DNA from: Planctomycetota bacterium
GTDB taxonomy: Bacteria > Planctomycetota > Phycisphaerae > Sedimentisphaerales > Anaerobacaceae
Length of the DNA: 64,000 bases
Reading direction: 5' to 3'
Assembly: GCA_022563885.1 (NCBI GenBank)
Contig: JADFMM010000001.1
Location: 27,412 to 91,411, forward strand
Shown here: positions 42,656 to 52,700 of the stretch, one piece after another
Numbering within the stretch: the stretch's first letter is position 1
How the letters are laid out: every line of letters starts with the position of its first letter
Notes under the pieces: model-generated
What the model saw: only the letters and a program-made list of their open reading frames with translations
What the model was told of the DNA's origin: nothing
Databases searched by the model: none
Made by a program: the position numbers and the translations under genes

Positions 42656-45220
42656 ATGGAGCCCACCCCTTCTAGACAGGGCCGCTACGACTTCAACCGC
42701 ATTGAGAAGCGCTGGCAGAAATTCTGGCAAGACAACAAGACATTCGCGGCTGTAGACGGTGACGCCTCCAAACCCAAGTACTACGTGCTGGACATGTTTC
42801 CCTACCCCAGCGGCCAAGGTCTCCACGTGGGCCATCCCGAAGGCTATACGGCCAGCGACATCGTCGCCCGATACCGTCGGATGAAGGGGTTCAATGTCTT
42901 GCACCCGATCGGCTGGGACGCCTTCGGCCTGCCTGCCGAACAGTATGCCATCGAGACGGGAACAGACCCGCGCGTCTCCACGCAGGCCAACATAGACAAT
43001 ATGCGGCGACAGATCAAATCCCTGGGGTTCAGCTACGACTGGGATCGCGAGCTCAGCACAACCGACCCTGGCTACTACCAATGGACCCAGTGGATCTTCC
43101 TGCAATTCTTTCACCACTACTTTGACGAAACTGAAAAGAAGGCTAAGCCTATCAGCGAACTCCCCATTCCCACCGGGCTCTCGGAGGAGGCCCGCCTGGC
43201 CTTCATCGACGAGCACCGCCTGGCCTACGAAGCCGAGGTGGCCGTCAACTGGTGTCCGGCCTTGGGCACGGTGCTGGCCAACGAGGAAGTCATCGGCGGT
43301 GTCAGCGAGCGGGGCAATCACCCGGTCATCCGCAAGCCCATGCGGCAGTGGATGCTGCGCATCACAAAATATGCGGACCGGCTACTGGAAGATCTGGCGG
43401 AGGTGGACTGGCCCCCCTCGATCAAGAAGCTGCAAGCCGATTGGATCGGCCGGAGCACCGGCGCCGAAGTGGACTTCAAGATTGAGGGCAGAGAGGATTC
43501 TATCCGTGTCTATACCACCCGTCCGGATACGCTCTTCGGCGCCACTTACATGGTCATGGCCCCGGAGCATGCCCTGGTAGGGAAGATAACAACGCCTGAA
43601 AAGCAGGCCGAAGTCATTGCCTATCGCGAACAGGCGGCCCGCAAAAGCGATCTGGATCGGACCGACCTGGCCAAGGAAAAAACCGGGGTGTTTACCGGCG
43701 CATACGCCATCAATCCGGTCAACAATGAGAAGATCCCCATCTGGATCGGCGACTATGTGTTGATCAGCTACGGCACCGGGGCCATCATGTCGGTACCCGC
43801 CCATGACGAGCGTGACTTCGAGTTTGCCACTGCATTTGACCTGCCCATCATCCCCGTGGTCGATCCTCCTCAGCCGGAGGACCAGGCGATGGTACGGCAG
43901 GGGAAGCAGTGTTTCACCGGCGCAGGGACCGCCATCAACAGCGGTGAGTTTGATGGCCTAACAACGGCTGAGTTCAAGAAGAGGATGACCCAGTGGCTCA
44001 CGGACCATGGCCTGGGCCATGAGGCCGTCAACACCAAGCTGCGCGACTGGCTCTTTAGCCGTCAACGCTATTGGGGCGAGCCCTTCCCCATTCTGCACAC
44101 AGAAGGCGGCCGCATCGTCGCACTCCCCGAGGACCAGTTACCTTTACAACTGCCTCACGTGGACGACTACAAACCCTCCGGCAGCGGTGAACCGCCCCTA
44201 TCCAAAGCCCATGACTGGGTGCATGTCACGATGCCCGACGGCAGCCAAGCGACCCGGGAAACAAACACCATGCCTCAGTGGGCCGGCAGTTGCTGGTACT
44301 ACCTACGCTACATCGATCCAAAGAACGGAGAGCAGGCCTGGGATACAGAGAAGGAACAGTACTGGTTGCCGGTGGACCTGTACATTGGCGGTGCGGAACA
44401 CGCGGTCTTGCACCTGCTGTACGCACGTTTTTGGCACAAATTCAGCTATGATCTGGGCCTCGTCTCCAGCAAAGAGCCTTTCAAGAAACTGATCAATCAG
44501 GGCATGATTCTGGGCGAGGACGGCCAGAAGATGAGCAAGGCCCGCGGCAATGTCGTCAATCCTGATGACGTCATAAAAAGCTACGGGGCGGACTCCCTGC
44601 GTCTCTATGAGATGTTCATGGGACCTCTGGAGGCCACCAAACCTTGGAACATGCAGGGCGTTGAGGGTGTGCATCGTTTTCTGCAGAAGGCTTGGCGACT
44701 CATCGTCGATGAAGACCGGGGCGGCCTGCTCGATACCGTCCAGGAGATCCAGGCGGACGAAACGACCCTTCGCCGCCTGCATCAAACCATACAAAAGGTC
44801 ACTCGTGACACGGAGAACTTTGCCTTTAACACGGCCATCAGTGCCATGATGATCCTGGTCAACCACTTGGGCAAACTGAAAACTCGTCCACACGCAGTCC
44901 TGGAATCCGTGGTGCTAATCCTGGCGCCTTACGCCCCCCATATTGCCGAAGAGTTGTGGGCCCTGCTCGGCCACTCTCAGAGCCTGGCCTATGAACCTTG
45001 GCCCCAATTTGACGATCAACTCGCCCGAGAAAAAGAGGTTGAATTGGCCGTTCAGGTGGGGGGTAAGATCAAGGATCGCATCGTCGTGGCCGCCGATGCC
45101 GATGAGGACCTCATCCGCGCGACGGCACTGGCCAGTGAGAAGGTCGTCTCGGCCCTGGCAGGCCAAGCGCCCAAGAAGGTGATCGTCGTGAAGTCTCGCC
45201 TGGTCAATATCTTAGTCTAA
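42656..45220 (+). CDS. leuS: Leucyl-tRNA synthetase
   Basis: Charges tRNA-Leu. 854 residues from ATG 42656 ([24 protein letters not shown]). The frame is open 303 bases further upstream, but that is pseudogene sequence. AAGGAG lies about 14 bases before the ATG, a long spacing. Seen: HIGH-type motif [16 protein letters not shown], the CP1 editing domain ([35 protein letters not shown]), [14 protein letters not shown], and KMSKS-type [15 protein letters not shown], then the anticodon-binding and C-terminal domains. It is followed by a CYTH gene after 12 bases and a lipid kinase gene overlapping that, so it may head a three-gene operon. Confidence 0.97.
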   Translation: MEPTPSRQGRYDFNRIEKRWQKFWQDNKTFAAVDGDASKPKYYVLDMFPYPSGQGLHVGHPEGYTASDIVARYRRMKGFNVLHPIGWDAFGLPAEQYAIETGTDPRVSTQANIDNMRRQIKSLGFSYDWDRELSTTDPGYYQWTQWIFLQFFHHYFDETEKKAKPISELPIPTGLSEEARLAFIDEHRLAYEAEVAVNWCPALGTVLANEEVIGGVSERGNHPVIRKPMRQWMLRITKYADRLLEDLAEVDWPPSIKKLQADWIGRSTGAEVDFKIEGREDSIRVYTTRPDTLFGATYMVMAPEHALVGKITTPEKQAEVIAYREQAARKSDLDRTDLAKEKTGVFTGAYAINPVNNEKIPIWIGDYVLISYGTGAIMSVPAHDERDFEFATAFDLPIIPVVDPPQPEDQAMVRQGKQCFTGAGTAINSGEFDGLTTAEFKKRMTQWLTDHGLGHEAVNTKLRDWLFSRQRYWGEPFPILHTEGGRIVALPEDQLPLQLPHVDDYKPSGSGEPPLSKAHDWVHVTMPDGSQATRETNTMPQWAGSCWYYLRYIDPKNGEQAWDTEKEQYWLPVDLYIGGAEHAVLHLLYARFWHKFSYDLGLVSSKEPFKKLINQGMILGEDGQKMSKARGNVVNPDDVIKSYGADSLRLYEMFMGPLEATKPWNMQGVEGVHRFLQKAWRLIVDEDRGGLLDTVQEIQADETTLRRLHQTIQKVTRDTENFAFNTAISAMMILVNHLGKLKTRPHAVLESVVLILAPYAPHIAEELWALLGHSQSLAYEPWPQFDDQLAREKEVELAVQVGGKIKDRIVVAADADEDLIRATALASEKVVSALAGQAPKKVIVVKSRLVNILV

Positions 45221-45232
45221 CGGCACACGGAC

Positions 45233-45778
45233 ATGGAGGCCTACACAGAGATCGAAACGAAGCTGTCGGTGCCGAGCCACGAACCCGTACGGAGGGCACT
45301 GAAAAGGCTTGCGGCAGAGTCTGTCTCCGTTCAGTTTCAGAAGGACATCTACTTCGACACGGCTCAGCGCAGCTTCACCGAGACCGATCGCTGCCTCCGA
45401 TTACGGCGTCAGAAAACGGGGTCCACGGAACAGCTCTACCTGACCTACAAAGGCCCGAAGCAGGCCGCCGATATCAAGAAGAGACAGGAAGTGGAACTGG
45501 AAGTCGGTGATGCCCATCAGGCCGAAGACTTCCTCTCGGCCTTGGGTTATCGGCGGATCCTCATCGTGGAAAAGGAACGGGATCTTTGGCGCTATGGGAA
45601 CTGTCACGTGGCCCTCGACCGGCTGGCCGGTCTGGGGACCTTCGTCGAGATCGAGGGGCCGGACGATCACACCATTCGAGCAGTCCAGGAGTCCATCGGA
45701 TTGAAGGACAGCCCTCACGTTCAGGAAAGCTACGCCGCCATGGTGGCCCGGCAGAGACAGACATCGGATGGAAACTGA
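45233..45778 (+). CDS. CYTH-domain protein (class IV adenylate cyclase / triphosphatase family)
   Basis: 181 residues forming one triphosphate tunnel domain. N-terminal EIETKLSV carries the ExExK signature, with RCLRLRRQK, YLTYKGPK, RQEVELEV and the late acidic motif VEIEGPDD lining the tunnel. Members hydrolyse inorganic tripolyphosphate or thiamine triphosphate, or make cAMP (CyaB type); sequence alone does not decide. There is no cAMP receptor gene nearby. It starts 12 bases after leuS and overlaps the next gene by 11 bases, so translation is coupled. Confidence 0.87.
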   Translation: MEAYTEIETKLSVPSHEPVRRALKRLAAESVSVQFQKDIYFDTAQRSFTETDRCLRLRRQKTGSTEQLYLTYKGPKQAADIKKRQEVELEVGDAHQAEDFLSALGYRRILIVEKERDLWRYGNCHVALDRLAGLGTFVEIEGPDDHTIRAVQESIGLKDSPHVQESYAAMVARQRQTSDGN

Positions 45779-46712
45779 TAAGGGATACATCGCGTTTATC
45801 GCCAACCCCAAGTCCGGGGCGAGCAGCGGCAAGCGGCTCTGTCGCAGTTTTCACACCTACCTCCAGACGGAGGGATACGAGGTGCGACTCCAGCCCACGA
45901 CCTCCCTGGCGAATGCCTGCGAGCTGGCCGCGGCCGCGGCCGCGGATGACAATTGCCAATTGATCACTGTCGCCGGGGGCGACGGGACGGTGCGGGAGAT
46001 CACACACGGCATGGATGGCTGTGACAAACCACTCCTGCTCATTCCCTGCGGAAATGAGAACCTGCTGGCCAGTGAGCTGGGGTTCGATGAGAAACTCACG
46101 ACCCTGATCAAAACCTTTGAAGGCGGCCACACCAAGGCCCTGGATCTGTGCACCTTCAACGGCAAGTGCTTCACCTGCATCACCGGCATCGGGTTCGATG
46201 GCGAAGTCGTGCACCGCGTGACACAACACCGGCAGGGACATGTCGACTACTTCGACTATGCCGATCCCCTCTGGTCCACCTTTTGGAGCTACAAGTTCAA
46301 GCCAATTTCCGTGGAATTAGATGGGAAAACGATCTTCAACGGTCAAGGCCTCGTTTTCGTGGGCAATATCTCCCGCTATGCCATGGGGCTCCACATCCTG
46401 CGGCGGGCAGAATTTGGAGATGGCCTGCTGGATGTCTGCATCTATAAGTGCGCCAGTCGCATGCGTTTCGTCAAGCACGCCCTCTTGACGGTCATGAAAC
46501 GACACACGGGCGGCAAGGACGTCATCTATGCCCAGGGCAAGCACGTCCGTGTCTCGTCTCCCTACTCGAAGATGAAGACCGAGATCGATGGAGATCCCGG
46601 CCCTCCACTCCCCGCCGAAATCACCATAAAGCCACAGGCTATTCGAGTGATGGTGCCGGAGGGCGTAAAACCTGCGGGGATCCGTACGCGCATTGTCAGA
46701 GCCATCGGTTGA
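45768..46712 (+). CDS. Diacylglycerol kinase-family lipid kinase
   Basis: 314 residues: GYIAFIANPKSGASSGKRL at the start, the nucleotide-binding VAGGDGTVREITHGM (GGDGT motif, about 66-70), IPCGNENLLASELG, and the C-terminal domain with GIGFDGEVVHRV and a late EIDGDPGPPLPAEITIKPQAIRVMVP. This is the DagK/YegS/sphingosine-kinase fold, which phosphorylates a lipid hydroxyl. The exact lipid is unknown. The NENLL sequence replaces the more usual G-T-x-N-D-x-A, a variant of the substrate loop. It overlaps the CYTH gene by 11 bases and ends before a palindromic repeat. Confidence 0.88.
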   Translation: METDKGYIAFIANPKSGASSGKRLCRSFHTYLQTEGYEVRLQPTTSLANACELAAAAAADDNCQLITVAGGDGTVREITHGMDGCDKPLLLIPCGNENLLASELGFDEKLTTLIKTFEGGHTKALDLCTFNGKCFTCITGIGFDGEVVHRVTQHRQGHVDYFDYADPLWSTFWSYKFKPISVELDGKTIFNGQGLVFVGNISRYAMGLHILRRAEFGDGLLDVCIYKCASRMRFVKHALLTVMKRHTGGKDVIYAQGKHVRVSSPYSKMKTEIDGDPGPPLPAEITIKPQAIRVMVPEGVKPAGIRTRIVRAIG

Positions 46713-46751
46713 GCCCCGGACCTGGCATGGGACTTTTTTTAAATGGTTTAG

Positions 46752-46841
46752 CTCGTTGTCGTTGTCGTAATCGTTGTCGTAATCGAAACAGGGAATTGCC
46801 CTGACCGGGATGTCGATTACGGTGACGACAACGATCACGAG
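46752..46841. repeat. Palindromic repeat, GTCGTAATCG family, copy 2
   Basis: Left arm CTCGTTGTCGTTGTCGTAATCG plus a direct repeat of TTGTCGTAATCG; right arm CGATTACGGTGACGACAACGA. The centre, CAGGGAATTGCCCTG, is itself palindromic and shared with copy 3. It lies between the lipid kinase gene and kdsA. Confidence 0.75.
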
Positions 46842-46908
46842 GTAGGTCGCCTGGATCCTACCGGGATATGATTTTGCACGGTGCCTTGATTCTGTTTAGG
46901 ATGAATGC

Positions 46909-47736
46909 ATGACCGAAACCGGTTTCAGTATTGGTGACATCTCTATCAGCCTGGACGGTCCCCTCTTCCTCTTCGCCGGCCCCTGTGTCATTGAGGACTT
47001 GGACCTATGCCTGCACATAGCCGAGTACCTCCTGACCCTACAGAAAACGACACGGGTTCCGGTCGTCTTCAAGGCCAGCTTTGACAAGGCCAACCGCAGT
47101 AGCGTCTCCAGCTTTCGTGGACCCGGTCTGAGGGAGGGCCTCAAGATCCTCGCCGCCGTCCGTGACAAAACCGGGTTGCCTATCATGACAGACCTGCACG
47201 AATCGCACCAGGCAGAACCCGTAGGAGACGTGGTAGACTGCCTGCAGGTCCCGGCCTTTCTGTGTCGCCAAACCGATCTGCTCGAGGCCTGCGCCCGGAC
47301 GGGCAAACCCATCAGCGTGAAGAAGGGCCAGTTTCTCTCGCCGGAAGAAATGGCCAACGTGGTGGACAAGCTGCGGGCCTACGGCAACGATCAGATCCTC
47401 CTCACCGACCGGGGAACCTTCTTCGGATACCACCGGCTGGTCAACGATCTCACCGGCATCGAGACCATGAAGCGACTGGGCTGCCCCGTCGTCTTCGATG
47501 CGACCCACAGCACACAGCAGCCCGGGGGCTTGGGGCACGCCAGTGCCGGCCGACCGGAGATGGCGCCCCTGCTGGCTCGGGCCGCGACGGCCGCCGGCGC
47601 CAATGGCCTCTTCCTGGAGATTCACCCTCGGCCGACGGAGGCTAAGTCCGACGCCGCCTGTGTCCTTCCGCTGCAAGGCATAGACACCTTGCTGGACCAG
47701 TGTCGTCGCATCATGTCCATTGTGCGAGAGGCGTAA
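46909..47736 (+). CDS. kdsA: 3-deoxy-8-phosphooctulonate (KDO-8P) synthase
   Basis: Condenses phosphoenolpyruvate with arabinose-5-phosphate to form KDO-8-phosphate for LPS. 275 residues. Seen: FAGPCVIEDLDLCLHIAEYL (23-42), FKASFDKANRSSVSSFRGPGL, PIMTDLHESHQAEPVGDVVDCLQVPAFLCRQTDLL, SVKKGQFLSPEEM, and FDATHSTQQPGG near the end. Its presence implies an outer membrane with LPS or KDO-containing glycan. It has no kds partner genes alongside. Flanked on both sides by copies of the GTCGTAATCG palindromic repeat. Confidence 0.96.
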   Translation: MTETGFSIGDISISLDGPLFLFAGPCVIEDLDLCLHIAEYLLTLQKTTRVPVVFKASFDKANRSSVSSFRGPGLREGLKILAAVRDKTGLPIMTDLHESHQAEPVGDVVDCLQVPAFLCRQTDLLEACARTGKPISVKKGQFLSPEEMANVVDKLRAYGNDQILLTDRGTFFGYHRLVNDLTGIETMKRLGCPVVFDATHSTQQPGGLGHASAGRPEMAPLLARAATAAGANGLFLEIHPRPTEAKSDAACVLPLQGIDTLLDQCRRIMSIVREA

Positions 47737-47774
47737 GCCCCTTATCGAGCAGGTTCGGTTCCAGCGTCACCCCG

Positions 47775-47857
47775 CGAATCGTAGTCGTAATCAGAACAGA
47801 GAATTGCCCTGACCGGGGTGTCGATTACGACAACGACACCAATTACGACAACGATTA
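47775..47857. repeat. Palindromic repeat, GTCGTAATCG family, copy 3
   Basis: Left arm GAATCGTAGTCGTAATCAGAAC, centre GAGAATTGCCCTGACCGGGG, right arm TCGATTACGACAACGAC followed by a second ATTACGACAACGATT. It shares the AATTGCCCTGACCGGG core with copy 2, with kdsA between them. Confidence 0.75.
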
Positions 47858-48064
47858 GGAACAGAGAGCCCCTTATCGGACGGCCGGAAAAGTCCCTCCC
47901 AATATCAAAAAGCAATAGTACAGACACAACCGGCTCCGAGAGTACCTCTCTCCACTGAACAGCCTCTCTGGATACCTTCCTATCCCACCTAACCACACAC
48001 TGTCACACCAAAACATCATCCGCCTCTAATTTTGCCCAATCTCACATTTTTGCAAACCAAATTG

Positions 48065-48092
48065 TAAAGACATGAGCGGCTCTGGCCGATAA
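48065..48092 (+). promoter_or_regulatory. Candidate FliA (sigma-28)-type promoter
   Basis: TAAAG, then after a 15-base spacer GCCGATAA. This matches the sigma-28 flagellar consensus (TAAA-N15-GCCGATAA) except that the spacer after TAAA is 16. It lies 126 bases before the small gene at 48218, the only gene it could drive. The remainder of 47858-48217 shows a small GGGGACCTAGTGCCCC hairpin and nothing else. Confidence 0.5.
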
Positions 48093-48217
48093 TAGCGGTG
48101 TAGCGCAAGACAGAGTATGCAAGGTGGGGACCTAGTGCCCCATAACGGACCTCTTGTAGAAAACAACGACAAACACCTTGAATGGACACGTCGATCCGGT
48201 CGTTGTTATTTTAGGCT

Positions 48218-48466
48218 ATGCTACGGTTGACTATGGAAAAAACGCAGCAACAACTTATTCTGAACAAGGGTGACGAGAAGTTTGTTTTTCGTTACGAACA
48301 GGGCGACGAGGATCACCTCCTGGATGCGTTGATTGACCAAGCTCGCAACAAGAGCACCAGCTTCGATTGGTTTGATGCCGCGGTCCTGAGTTTCAAGCTC
48401 ACCCAGTCTCTCATTGGCCAGGCTGAAGAGATCATCAGTGAAAACAAGAATGCGCCCCTAACTTAA
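48218..48466 (+). CDS. Small hypothetical protein
   Basis: 82 residues (77 if ATG 48233 is used). Neither start has a good ribosome binding site. It is acidic, with no signal peptide, membrane helix or cysteine. It looks like a compact mixed alpha/beta or helical protein: QLILNKGDEKFVFRYEQGDEDHLLDALIDQARNKSTSFDWFDAAVLSFKLTQSL. I do not recognise the family. A candidate FliA-type promoter lies upstream, and the Xer recombinase gene follows 100 bases downstream on the same strand. Confidence 0.65.
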   Translation: MLRLTMEKTQQQLILNKGDEKFVFRYEQGDEDHLLDALIDQARNKSTSFDWFDAAVLSFKLTQSLIGQAEEIISENKNAPLT

Positions 48467-48566
48467 TAAGGATGGGGAAAATCGTCCAATAGCCCATGAG
48501 ATGGAATCGTGGCTCTAGTCACAGTGCTAGGGAAAGCCTGAATTATTCGTACAAGGTAGGTTCAAG

Positions 48567-49637
48567 ATGGATCACAGCAGCCCAATTGTTCAGCATTTTC
48601 TGAATTACCTTAGGTTCGAAAGACGCTTTTCCGAACATACCGCCAAATGCTACGGCGCAGACCTTGGCCAGTATGTCCATTTCTTGACCAGTCCGAAGAA
48701 CGAGCAGGCCGCTGAGCCCGTCTCCGTCAGTGGGGTCCATGGCAATCCGGTTACCGCGACCGCCGTCCAGGTCCAACAGGAGGTCGATGTCAACCACCTA
48801 TTGGTGCACGCCGATGTCGATGTCGCCCGTTCCTATCTGGTGCTGCTCAATGAAAAAGGGTATTCAAAGGCAACCATCGCCCGCAAGCTCGCGACGCTCA
48901 GAAGCTTCTACAAGTATCTGGTCAAGACAGGTCACATCAAGTCGAATCCCCTCACTGCAGTCAAGACCCCCAAGCAAGACAAAAAGCTTCCTATGTTTCT
49001 AGAGTACGCAGAGGTCAAGAAACTCTTGGAGACCCCGCCACTGGACAATTGGCTGGGCGCCCGCGACAGAGCCATTTTGGAAACTCTCTACAGCACCGGG
49101 ATCCGCGTCAGCGAGTTGGTCGCGCTGAACATGGAAGACGTCGACTTTCTCGGCGAGGTGGTCCACGTGCGGGGCAAGGGCAAGAAAGAGAGGATTTCCC
49201 CGATCAGTGCCTCCGCCCTCCAGTCCATTCAACACTATATGGAGTTCAGGAACAAGCGGGCGCAGAGCAACAGCAACTTCGATGGCAAGGTCCTGTTTGT
49301 CAACAAGCATGGCCGCAGACTCAGCACCCGAAGCGTGCGTCGCAAGATGGACAAATACCTCCGCATCGCCGGCCTGGACCCTGCTATCAGTCCCCATACC
49401 CTCCGCCACAGCTTTGCCACCCATATGCTGAACAATGGCGCCGACCTGCGAAGTGTTCAAGAACTCCTAGGCCATCAGTCGCTTTCCACGACCCAGGTCT
49501 ACACCCACCTGACGACCGCCAAGATCAAAGAGGTCTATGACGCGGCTCATCCCCGGGACAAGGCAGATGGGCAGACTGGACCCAAGCCCCCAAAGAGTTG
49601 GGATGCGGTGGACGTTCCGGAAGGAAGCGCGTTCTAG
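48567..49637 (+). CDS. XerC/XerD-like tyrosine recombinase
   Basis: 356 residues: N-terminal core-binding domain (about 1-135) and catalytic domain with all active-site residues, Arg180 (STGIRVSEL), Lys204 (RGKGKKER), His287 and Arg290 (SPHTLRHSFATH), His303 (LGHQ) and Tyr312 (QVYTHL). It is close to XerC/D in length and motifs, so chromosome-dimer resolution is the likely role. Unusual: about 35 extra residues (about 42-78, NEQAAEPVSVSGVHGNPVTA...) interrupt the N-terminal domain, and the C-terminus extends past the usual end (DKADGQTGPKPPKSWDAVDVPEGSAF). No phage genes flank it. It is followed by a rho-independent terminator. Confidence 0.9.
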   Translation: MDHSSPIVQHFLNYLRFERRFSEHTAKCYGADLGQYVHFLTSPKNEQAAEPVSVSGVHGNPVTATAVQVQQEVDVNHLLVHADVDVARSYLVLLNEKGYSKATIARKLATLRSFYKYLVKTGHIKSNPLTAVKTPKQDKKLPMFLEYAEVKKLLETPPLDNWLGARDRAILETLYSTGIRVSELVALNMEDVDFLGEVVHVRGKGKKERISPISASALQSIQHYMEFRNKRAQSNSNFDGKVLFVNKHGRRLSTRSVRRKMDKYLRIAGLDPAISPHTLRHSFATHMLNNGADLRSVQELLGHQSLSTTQVYTHLTTAKIKEVYDAAHPRDKADGQTGPKPPKSWDAVDVPEGSAF

Positions 49638-49669
49638 AACACCAGTCGTCCTCATACCAGTCCTATCTA

Positions 49670-49704
49670 AGCCTTCCTCACACTGCTGGGAAGGCTTTTT
49701 TGTT
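49670..49704 (+). terminator. Rho-independent terminator after the Xer gene
   Basis: AAGCCTTCC pairs perfectly with GGAAGGCTT around an 11-base loop, followed by TTTTGTTTG. It lies 33 bases after the recombinase stop and just before the end of convergent addA. Confidence 0.88.
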
Positions 49705-49715
49705 TGTGGGTCGGT

Positions 49716-52700
49716 TTAGGGTACGATCTCCACGGCGCGTCCCACAGCCAAGAAATAAAGCCATAGACCCCGTACAGGACATTCGATGCATTTCTCAACC
49801 GCCCTGCCATAGAGCACGAGTTGGTCTCGGTAGAAGGATGCTCGCCCTTGAATCTGTTCGACGGTCACCCTGTCAGTCTTAAAATCTATGACCTGAGCAC
49901 CTTGATCGGTCAGGACAACCATGTCCGCAATGCCCTGCACGATCTGGCTGTCATATCCCGCGGTGTGAGTCGCAAAGGGGTCACCGTCGCCCACTACGAT
50001 CCGAACCGTGAAAGGCCACTCGCGGAGCACTCGGTTTCCCGAATCGAGCGCCAGCTTGCCCAGGGGGCCGGCAAAAAAATCCAAGATCGGCTCGACCTCG
50101 ATCAACCCCGCCGTCTCCGCGGCCAGGGCGCCCGATTCAACATCCCCTTGAATCAGGCGGTCCACAGCGGCCCGAGTCACTGGAGCCTCCAGAGGAATCC
50201 GAGAGAGGACCCAATGCGTCCCGGTCCCAATCGCCCGTTGCCTTAGCTTGCTGTCGTGATCCTCAGCAAAACTGAACTCGGTTGGCCGGTAGGGCTCGGT
50301 CTTCTCCTCGCCCTCAGCAGCGTGAAGCAACTGGCTCACCGTGCGTTTGGCGGCCATCCGGGTGGTGGCAGCATGGGGGTACTCCCAGAGCAGGCTTTTT
50401 TTCAGGGACTCAACGAGGGCATCAGCCTTCACCTCCCCGGCCTCAGCACAGGGTGGGTCCTGCTCGGCTTCCACGGTGCGAATCCAGCGAGAAAGCGACG
50501 AGAGTTTCGCCGGGTCATAGTAATGGGCCTCCATTAACTCACCCGTCAGACGCTGACCCGTCGTCTCCAATCCGACGGCCTCCCACAGGGACCGTTGATC
50601 GGCAAACCCCGCAATCAACCACTGCATGAGGCACCGGCTGGACCGTAGCAGATCGTGATCGACGCAGGCAGCGGTGACATTCAGCGTGCCCAAGAGGTCC
50701 CGCACCTCTTGAGCCTTGCACGACCCCGTCAAGATGAGGCGGTCCCGGGCCCGGGTCAGCGCGACATAGAGCACCCGCATCTCCTCGGCCATGGCCACGG
50801 CCCGCCGTTCCTCGGCGATGACCTGGTGAGCCAGCGACGGCAGACGCAGGCCCGTCTGCTTCTCCACCACCTGCAGACCGATCCCCTGATCGGCACTGGA
50901 GAGCAAATCGTCCGTCGAGTCTTTGCTGCTGAAGGGGCTGTTCAGCTCCGCTAGAATGACCACCGGAAACTCTAGCCCCTTGCTCTTGTGCACACTGGTG
51001 ATCTGCACGGCGTCTCTCTCCAGCGCGGGAGGTTCCGCCGACGACCAGTCCGCCCCGGCGGCTTGCAACTGCTCGATGAATTCCACGAAGCGTCGCAAGG
51101 AGGGTGCCCCCCGGCTACTGGCGAATCCCGAAAACTGGATGGCCCGATCATGGAACTTAAGCAGATTGGCCCGGCGCAGTTCGGCTCCGGGCAGCGCCTG
51201 CACCAAGGCCAGCAACCGGCCGCCGCTGAGGACATCCCAGATCAGATCCGCCAAGGTCCCCTCGCGGGCGGCCTGCCGCCATCGATCGAGTTGCTGCAGC
51301 AGAGACCTCAGTTTGGCCACCAACCGGCGATCCGTCCCCCCTTCGCAGTACAATTCCACCTGCTCCGAGAAGGCGAGGCGTTTCTGCTGTGTCCGGCCCA
51401 GTAGGGCGATCTCCGCCAGCTCGGTGTCAGTGACCGCGCCCAGCGATCCCCGCAGGAACGAGACAAACTCGATGTCACGCTGTGGATTGTCCAAGACCTT
51501 CAGCAGGCTTAGCATCTCTCCGATCTCGGTGGCCTCGAAGTAACCGGAGGCCCCGGGACAGGTCACAGGGATGCCGGCCAGCCGTAGAATCCTCAGATAA
51601 TCGTCCACCCGTTTCGCCGGAGAACGCATCAAGATGGCGATATCGCCAAACCTCAGGTCCCGTCGGCAGCCCCGAGCCTTGTCGAAGACTTGGTAAGGGG
51701 ATTCGCCCTCTTCGAGGCCCATCACTTGCCTGATGCGGCGGGCCACCAGAGCGGCCTGACGCTGGCGAGAGGAGACGCTCCAGGCTTCCTCGCTAGAGGG
51801 CTCTGTCGGCCCCTCCGTCGGTCCGGCAGGCAGATCCTCCAAGAGGTGAAACTCCAACGCCGGCCCGCAGGCAGCGTCGGTGTCCGCCTCGGCGGCAGCC
51901 GGGGGGACCGTGAAGCGTGCTCCCGCGTCATAGGCCATGCCCGCCGATTCGACGCTCATCAGCCGCGCGAAGAGGTGATTGACACATGCGAGAATGCCGG
52001 GCGTCGAACGAAAGTTCGTGTTCAGATCCACGCGTAGGGCTTGGCCCTGCCCCCGCTCGGGACTCGGCTCGGCCTGGGCCAGGCGGGCTAAGAATAGCTG
52101 GGGCTGCGCCCCACGGAAGGCGTAGATGCTCTGTTTGACATCGCCCACGGCAAACAGATTGTCACCTCGTGCCAAGGCGCCGATGAGCGTTTCCTGCACG
52201 GCATTGATGTCTTGGTACTCGTCCACGAAGATGTGGTGATACTGTCTGCGCAGCGCCAGCGCGATATCGGTGCTCTTGAGGGCGTCCGGATCTGCCGGAT
52301 CCGGCTCGACCAGCAGTTTCAGGGCGAGGTGTTCCAGATCCGCGAAGTCCAGGCAATTCGACCGTCGCTTGAGTCGGCGGTAGTCGAGAGAGAACTGTCG
52401 CGCCAGGCCCAGCAGCGTCTCCGTTTGTCGCAGGACAGGCGCGGCCATCCGATCTCGGTAGTCAGGACAGAGGACCGCCCAGTCGCGCAGGCCGCTGATC
52501 TCGTCGACCGCACGCTTGATCAAGGCCTGAATCTGCCTGGCCCACTCCTCGTCACACCCCTTCGGTTTCGTCACCCGTGGCTTCTTGAAGGACAGCAGGG
52601 CCTCGACACAGCCATCGAAGGCCCGCCGTTTCAAGCGCCCCTGCATCTCCTCCACCCACGTCACGAGGGCGACCGCGGCTGATGTTCCCGTGCCCCCATG

